Source: Syncephalastrum monosporum B8922 (taxonomy: Eukaryota > Mucoromycota > Mucoromycetes > Mucorales > Syncephalastraceae). From it: a DNA stretch of 64,000 nt. This document shows positions 57,906-64,000 of the stretch, piece after piece. The DNA lies in contig JNEN01000850.1 in the NCBI GenBank assembly GCA_000697355.1, positions 62,001 through 126,000 on the forward strand, in the 5' to 3' direction. The translations under genes and the position numbers were made by a program. The notes beneath the pieces were generated by a model. The model was given only the letters and a program-made list of their open reading frames with translations, searched no databases and was not told where the DNA came from. Position 1 is the stretch's first letter; every line of letters begins with the position of its first letter.

Positions 57906-58097
57906 CTGCGGCGCAAAGAGCAAAAGCTCTTCTGTGAGCTGTCTCAAATTCGCAAGGAGCTGCGCTTGGCGGGTGCCAAAAAGCGCCCGTGGTTCCCGTG
58001 GGGGAGTCCACCAGCAAGGACCTCCAGGCAAGGCCCACGCTCACCCTTCTTGGGCGGAAGTTGCCGCCTTATTCGCGTCGCCCTCGCCCCGTCCTAG
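57843..58097 (+). CDS. Short ORF downstream of a tandem repeat (hypothetical)
   Basis: The third repeat unit opens an 84-residue frame, MDISDDVLKNVAEGVDALGL, then ELRRKEQKLFCELSQIRKEL, then a basic RLAGAKKRPWFPW segment and an Arg/Pro/Ser-rich tail. The helical, charged N-terminal half looks coding. From about 57985 all three plus-strand frames stay open (one reads VVPVGESTSKDLQARPTLTL), so the C-terminal part is unsure and a frameshift or missing intron is possible. The composition resembles small retroelement nucleocapsid-type proteins, but no enzymatic partner is present. Confidence 0.3.
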   Translation: MDISDDVLKNVAEGVDALGLELRRKEQKLFCELSQIRKELRLAGAKKRPWFPWGSPPARTSRQGPRSPFLGGSCRLIRVALAPS

Positions 58098-59371
58098 GCT
58101 CCTCTGTCCCTGCTTCCTCCGTCTCGTACAGAAATGGCGGGACAATAATAAATATTTCTCTTGATAACACTGTTTGTGCTCTCATCTCTCGTCTATTTTG
58201 CTAAAGTGAAGAACTCTGGGTCGTTCCTGGGACCGCCTGGGGGGAACCGCCTCTATATACCATTGCTTGCCGCTGTAATAATGCATTTTGCATATATTCT
58301 GCTCTTCCATTGCTGGCTGTCGAACCAACATAATGTAATATGTAAGCAGCACTATTTGCGCGGCTTCCGATACTTTTTATCCCTACGGTCGTATCAGTTA
58401 CGATGGGCATCTCCTCGCAAGTTTCACTAGTTGTGCGGATCGATCAATAAAGCTTACTCATCTTCTATATCTACGCTAGTCCTACCATTTCACATCACTG
58501 AGATTTGTCCATAGGTATTTGTCTCAATAAACACCATCAGCTTATGCTGCCTTGCATTACCAATCCTGGCCTCGTTTTCGGTTTTAACTTGGCCCACCTC
58601 TCCTGACCGTCAGCGATCATGTATTCCAAGCTTTTACCTACTGTATTACTAATTTTCTTCGATCATATATCATAGTGATAGTTATAGCCCTATGTGGACA
58701 ATAAAGGTCAAAAAGACAGTTTATCTCTTGCGTTCAAGCCAAGGGTCCCCCATTATGTATATCTTTTATTTGTATTTCACGGCCAGTCATTGGTAGGTAC
58801 GACGCATAGCATATTGTGCTGTCATAAACTATGTCCTGACCGTTGACGACGTGGCTCAAGCTATACACGGTCTCCAAGAAAGCGGCAACCGGCGCTTTCA
58901 CGAGACCTGCAACATGATATTAAAAGTTGGAAATAAATCAGGTGAACAATGCTTTGGCGAGTTTCGTCCTCATACCGATGAAATCGGGAAAGGGCTCGAC
59001 GATTTAGAAGAAGACGATGGCGCCGAAGACATGGAGAGTGGATTGAGGGATCTTTCTAGAATAAAAGTCAAATAATATCTCATATTGCTGAATGAAGGAA
59101 AAGAAGAATTGTTCAGGTCTCTGGATCAAGCTAAGTCTATCATTTTCAAGCGTATGCTTCTTTAATCTTTGTCTTTTGACACCTTTGTTGATACGATTAG
59201 CACTAACCGAGCACACGCTATGAGACAAGCTAGAGCAGAAAGAAAGCAGCTAGCTCACGTGGCGCTGTCCGAGCGGCTTTACGTCTGTCCGCACGCGAAT
59301 TGGAAACATGCACACGGACTCCGCCATAAAGGTTGAATGCAGGCGATGGCCTCAGATTATCGATTTCCACC
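58098..59371. other. Gene-poor interval
   Basis: About 1.3 kb without a gene I can support. A short frame at 58851..59075 (acidic end IGKGLDDLEEDDGAEDMESG) begins without an ATG in good context. It may be another relic. Confidence 0.4.
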
Positions 59372-60820
59372 ATGCTCTCCCTTTTAGAAGCGGGAGAGGC
59401 TCGCATTGCCTTACCCACATGGCTCTTCCTCGCTATCCTTGGCCTTGTTTGCAGTGTACAGGGCTCCATAGTGACCAACACGAGTCTGTCCACACGATTC
59501 AAGCAGATCGTCTCGATTCCTTTCTTGGCCGCGCAAGTCCTTCTTCCCTTGATGATTGCAGGCCACCATCGAGGTAAGCGATGCATGCCCGAGACACTCG
59601 GAAGAGCAAAGAAATGGGAAAGAAATGGACTCATATGGATGGGCCCCGGGTAGCATTGACGATTGTCGGCGGGCTGTTTTCGTTCCACCTGTTTTTACGT
59701 TTCAGCGAAGTCGTCTTCGTGGGGCCCTGCACTGGGCGGGAAGCAGTTGTCACCCACGAAGTCTTGCAGGATGAGCTGTGGTCCTGTCTCAAGCGACCCA
59801 CCACCGCAGTCGAAGACAATAATAAAGAACAACAACAGAGAGAAAGCAAGGCAAGTGAAAGGAAAAGACAGAAATATACGTGGGAAAACTCATATGTTTA
59901 TTTCAGAGGTGGTACCACTTGCTGCCCGCTATCGTCGGTCATCTTCTGCTCACAGACCTCGTCGGCTCATGGTTCTTCACCTTTGACGGCCAGGACTTGT
60001 ACAATATTCAACACAATCGACCCGTGCTCTATCTTGTCTTCATTGCGCTAACTGTCGTCATCTTGTCCGCCGCCATCAATGCCTATGGTTATTGTCTGCA
60101 ACTCTTTTATTGTCTTCGTTATAATCAAGGCTCCTACTACCCAGGTAAATTCAACAAAAGTCTGTTATGGTATACCATCCGACTAAATCTATGATGCATA
60201 GATGAATGGCGCCCTCTGATGGATAGCCCATGGAAGGCCACGTCTCTTGAAGAATTATGGTAACGTGAAGCAAAAAAAAAAGAAGGTTTAAGGAATGAGG
60301 TGTTTATTTATTATTCTGCATGATATTGAAAAGGTCGAAGCGGTGGCACCAAGTGTTTCGCACGGCCTGGCTCGCGCTCCCATTCCGACCGGTGCGCACC
60401 TTGGCTTCCAAAATAACATCCAAAACAGTCGCGCTGGCCCTCGCGTCCATTTCCGTCTTCTTTGTCTCGGGTGTCATGCACGAATACCTCGCGTTGTGCG
60501 CGATGGGATGGAAGCCGTATTGGGCGCGGTTCATAGGCGACGAGTGCCTCTTCTTCACACTGCACGGTGTCCTTGTGGTGTTTGAGAAAATGGTGCGTGC
60601 CTCGGTTCCGTCATCATGGCGCCACAGCCCACTGTCCCGAATCGTGGGCCATGCTTGGGTCGTGGGAGTGATTTACGTAACATTTCCTTGGTTCGTCAAT
60701 GCGTTTGGTTACTTTAACCTCTGGCATGTCAACCCTTTCAATGCCTTGACTCCTTACGTGCTCGACCATGTCTGGCGTCGGTACCCCATCCTCCATTCTG
60801 TTTGTGGTAGTCTTTTGTAG
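59372..60820 (+). CDS. MBOAT acyltransferase, wax-synthase-like
   Basis: Exons 59372..59573, 59654..59850, 59907..60144, 60202..60259 and 60334..60820 give 393 residues. Multiple membrane helices start with LPTWLFLAILGLVCSVQGSI. The wax-synthase hallmark is DEWRPLMDSPWKATSLEELW, joined across a splice to SKRWHQVFRTAW. The putative catalytic His lies in FFVSGVMHEYLALCA. The closing helices are VVGVIYVTFPWFVNAFGYF and neighbours. It likely esterifies a fatty acyl chain to a long-chain alcohol or terpenoid in the ER; the acceptor is unknown. Related proteins act in fungal secondary metabolism. Intron 2 uses a GC-AG pair (AAG|GCAAGT...TTTCAG). Intron 4 restores W at TG|G. Confidence 0.88.
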
Positions 60821-61680
60821 CAATTCATCCGATTTTAGTATACCCCACACAGTCCCTTCTCCTTACTCGATATGAAATATATAATGACAATGCGAGACAC
60901 AGTCCAATGATGTGTTTTCATGCATCCGAAGTCACATGAATATCATGCTGCAGATCTGAAAGATGGAAGCGCGCCAACTGTTGGAAAAACAAAAAAAAAG
61001 CGCAAGGGCTTTTGTTTTGCCGTAATGCATTGCCCAATGCACCATGCACACGCGTACACACAACTTGAAGGCGAGTATCAGTTTATTGTCCATTTAGTGA
61101 TTATATAAAAAAGGGAAGCATTGCAAATTCAATTTGAGACATGAAATGGAACCATATAGAACGAGTGAAAAAGGAAACGAGGAGGATATCTTTGGTTTCT
61201 GGATGAAATAATTATACTGTAGACCACTCACGGATTCTGATATTAGAAATGGAAATCTTGGGCGGGTGGCGCCACTTCAACGTCATGATTTGACGCTGAC
61301 TCATTTATTCAATCACCGATTGGAGGGAGGGGGTGAGTGGGGGTCCAAAGAAAAGAGAGGCGCCAGAACACAGGAGACGGTTCTTCTCTTTTCCTTTGTC
61401 CTTTGGAGTATGAACACCCTGTTTTAACAAGTATATAGCCTCGTATATTTGTTACTCTCCATCCTGCTTTTCTCTCCATAACGCTTCCATCGCTCTCCAC
61501 ACATCGCTTTTTACTTGCCAAAAGTACCATGCTTTTGCACTCCACTCTCAACACTCTCAACGTATACAACCAAGTCAACTTCGGCTCCATCCAGCACCAC
61601 CGCTTCATTTGTGATTCCATTGCCTGGCAACCTGCCATTTACTGATTCAACTTAAACTCTCCACCCCACTCCAACCGAAC
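60821..61680. other. Intergenic region
   Basis: This 860-bp spacer between two plus-strand genes serves as promoter for the W2-domain gene. No repeat or RNA gene was noticed. Confidence 0.5.
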
Positions 61681-63844
61681 ATGGCCATCGACATGACCCA
61701 GTTAGCGTGTAAAGACAGTCCTCGCACGCTGCCCCAGCCAACCATCGATTTTTCCGACGACATGCTCCCGCCCCATTCTGCACTTCAAACTACGCAGCCC
61801 GAGCCCTATTGTTGGACTCCTTCCGTCTCCAGAGCCTTGCCGCTCTGCGTTGCTGCATCCGTCTACCGCATGTCAGCTGCAAACTGCCTGTCAGGTAATT
61901 CATAAGAAAAAAAATTTTTTTTTTATTTCTGTATGGAAGTGTTCTCTTGGCGGGGCATATTGGCTGTGTAGAATTGTATTTTTAATCACATCCCCCACGT
62001 GTCTCTGTGTTATATAGGTCACCTTTGCAGCCCTACTGCATCTCCACCTCCACCGCCACCCCCGCCCTTCAACGAAACAGACTCGCATCCCACGATATGC
62101 CTATCTGGTAATTATAGAGAAAAGCATGGGATTGACCTTGTGTTTGCTTGTAATTCTTACACATCCGTACATAATAGACCCTACCGCGATGAAATCGACG
62201 CCGTGGCTCATTGCAAACACAACAAAAGCGCTCTTTGCCCAGCCTCACATGAGTCGCCGATCGCTCGACTACATCTCACCGTGCTACAGACGCGCGCCTG
62301 CCTGGGAGCTGTTCCGCCAAGCCGACCCAGCGCACCGCATCTGCTACGGTGGAGAGGACTTCAACAGCGCATCCTCATCCGGCACCTTTGACGACTCGAG
62401 CGACTCGGGGCGTTCCTACTCGCCCGTACGGAAACAGACCAAACGGTCCCACCATCTGCTCCTGCGCGAGATCAGACGTCTGCGCGCCGAAAACGACAGT
62501 CTCAAGAGCAGCATCCACATTCTCAAGGATGACTTGCGTGTCGAACGCGAGTCGCGCCGCATCGCCGAGGCCTGCCATCAAAAGTTCTGCGAGGAATTCA
62601 TGGACCGCCATACCCGCCTCGAGATGGACGCTCAAGACAAACAGGACGAGATTGACAGCCTCAAGGAGAAAATTCTGGAATCCTCGCTTTCCTCCACCTC
62701 CTCGACGACCTCCGCTACCCACACCGACGACGATCACGAGGATGCCTGGAAATACTCGCTCCACGATACACCCGAATTCGACAATTTGCCGGGCGGAGAA
62801 GCCGTGGCAGGACCGAACTTTCTTCTGTCCGAATACGGCCATGCCGCCGACTCGGAGCAAGACGAAGACGACGACGACGAGGATGCCGAAGAAGCGCCGA
62901 GCGAGGAGCAATTCGAAGCGCTGGCTGCGTCGTACCTTCGGCAAGCGCTGATTTCGAATCTCACCAGCGCACGCGCGAATCTTGAACTGGACGACCTCGT
63001 GCTCAAGTACGATCCCTCGCCGGACGTCCTCCTGCGCACGCTCGCGGGCACCTTTATTCTCTGGATCGACGGTCTCCTCGCCGGCGCCGACTCGGCCAAG
63101 GCGATGCTCGGCCAAGTGCAGGGCGAATTCCTCCGTTTCTGGAAATCCATCCTCGAGACCCACGTGCATGACGACGCCGACCAAGTCCATTTTCTCAACG
63201 AGGCCGAGCGGACCCTCAGCCGCGACGAGGCCCGTGCCGTCACCGCCCTGGCCGACAACTTCCACCAGCTCCTTGTCATGCTCTACAAATATGACATTGT
63301 CGACAGCGATGCCGTGAGCCACTGGTGGCATACCCACCACCCCAAAGGGTCGGCCGAGCGGCTTGCGCAGCGACTGCGTCAGGTGACCCGCAAGTTCGTC
63401 GAATGGGTCGATGAAGACGAAGACGACGACGAAGACGACGACGTGGACGACCTCGATGACGGTGACGTGGAAAGTCTCGTTCACGACAGTGACGCCGAGA
63501 CCGTGACAGACCCCCATGAAGATGATGACGACGACACCGTGGATCTCACTGCTGTAGACGATCTGGATGACTTGCTCGAAGAAGATCGCGAATATTGCGC
63601 CTGTCAGTTTGACGACACGTCGGATCCTTCGACAGCCATCCCTGCCCCACACACGACACTTCCTACTACGACTACTACTACGACTACTACTACACCCCAA
63701 TCCAATTCCAATCCATCTGCCTTGCCGCACGGGCATTGTACGTGTGGAAGTACATACACGCCGCCCCCTACCCACCCTGCCCAGACTCTTCCAGCTGCTA
63801 CTCCTATAGACAAGCCAAAGAAGTCTGTGCGCATTCTTCTGTAA
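61681..63844 (+). CDS. Coiled-coil protein with W2/eIF2B-epsilon-like C-terminal domain
   Basis: Exons 61681..61894, 62018..62107 and 62178..63844 give 656 residues with phase-1 junctions throughout. The first ~100 residues are disordered with a poly-Pro run. Residues ~180-260 form a coiled coil (LREIRRLRAENDSLKSSIHI, then DRHTRLEMDAQDKQDEIDSL). An acidic stretch precedes an alpha-helical domain at ~345-490: YLRQALISNLTSARANLELD, then YDPSPDVLLRTLAGTFILWI, then MLYKYDIVDSDAVSHWWH, then RKFVEWVDEDEDDD. The divided W-W, the I-V-D-x-D-A-V and the W-x-D/E-acidic end are typical of W2 (eIF5C) domains of eIF2B-epsilon, eIF5 and eIF4G. No nucleotidyltransferase or beta-helix part is present. The C terminus has acidic, Thr-rich and Cys-containing low-complexity tracts. 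Confidence 0.7.
63655..63712 (+). repeat. ACT trinucleotide repeat encoding poly-Thr
   Basis: A run of ACT/ACG triplets encodes about ten Thr residues near the C terminus of the W2-domain protein, probably length-variable. Confidence 0.7.
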
Positions 63845-64000
63845 ATGTTTGATGTATATACTCACTATTCGACGATTTCCTTCACTTTATCTTCTTTGCG
63901 CACGCTTACTCCATTTTTGCTTTCTGTAACTCATCCACCTCACGCTTTCTCTTGAAGAATAAATCGTTTGCCTATACCAACCAAGCGAATGGCTTAGCTT

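Noticed and set aside
62375..63865. Minus-strand open frame of 496 codons
   Set aside because: It is the complement of Asp/Glu-rich coding sequence (GTC/ATC repeats give Val/Ile runs). The plus-strand gene has spliced upstream exons in phase.

Overview
The window is a stretch of nuclear chromosome from a filamentous fungus. The genes are housekeeping eukaryotic genes with many short GT-AG introns (mostly about 45-110 nt, often with CTAAC/CTGAC branch-like motifs), packed with short intergenic gaps. A sulfiredoxin, a fungal HAL5/SAT4-type kinase, a DUF8032-type regulator, an Alg10 glucosyltransferase, a fungal delta-12-type desaturase, an MBOAT wax-synthase-like enzyme and mitochondrial complex I suggest an early-diverging fungus, most likely Mucoromycota. 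That placement is inference. I saw no rRNA, tRNA, CRISPR or intact transposon.

Layout. 0-6.4 kb: 5' end of a fucose-permease-like MFS transporter (-), sulfiredoxin (-), a small fascin-like protein (+), an acidic GPI-anchored wall protein (+), a mitochondrial carrier (-). 6.7-17.3 kb: a vigilin/Scp160-like multi-KH protein (-), ALG10 (+), a SAM methyltransferase (+), BUD31 (-), a complex I NDUFB2-like subunit (+), and a large unknown helix-rich membrane protein (-). 17.3-25 kb: sparse sequence carrying a HAL5-like kinase (-) and a J-like multi-span membrane protein (-). 26-34.4 kb: Ca2+-regulated SCaMC carrier (+), a coiled-coil protein (-), ALKBH6 (-) and VPS11 (+), the last two sharing a 166-bp divergent promoter. 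36-40.3 kb: an anomalous segment of duplicated exon-like units, followed by a low-complexity FG-rich ORF (-). 41-54.7 kb: an unknown gene (-), a DUF8032 regulator (-), NOP16 (-), SNRNP27 (+), bystin/ENP1 (-), a delta-12-type desaturase (-), an EAF7/MRGBP-like NuA4 subunit (-), and a PPR protein (-). 55-64 kb: a decayed USP-like fragment (-), a tandem-repeat locus (+), a wax-synthase-like acyltransferase (+), and an orphan W2/eIF2B-epsilon-like protein (+).

The genes do not form one pathway. Functional echoes exist: NOP16 and bystin (60S and 40S ribosome assembly), BUD31 and SNRNP27 (spliceosome), PPR, complex I and carriers (mitochondria), desaturase and wax synthase (lipids). The least conventional parts are the 36-40.3 kb block, the orphan W2 protein, the J-like protein without HPD, the decayed USP-like fragment, and a 27-nt intron implied in ALKBH6. 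Splice models were read by eye from frame continuity and consensus sites.
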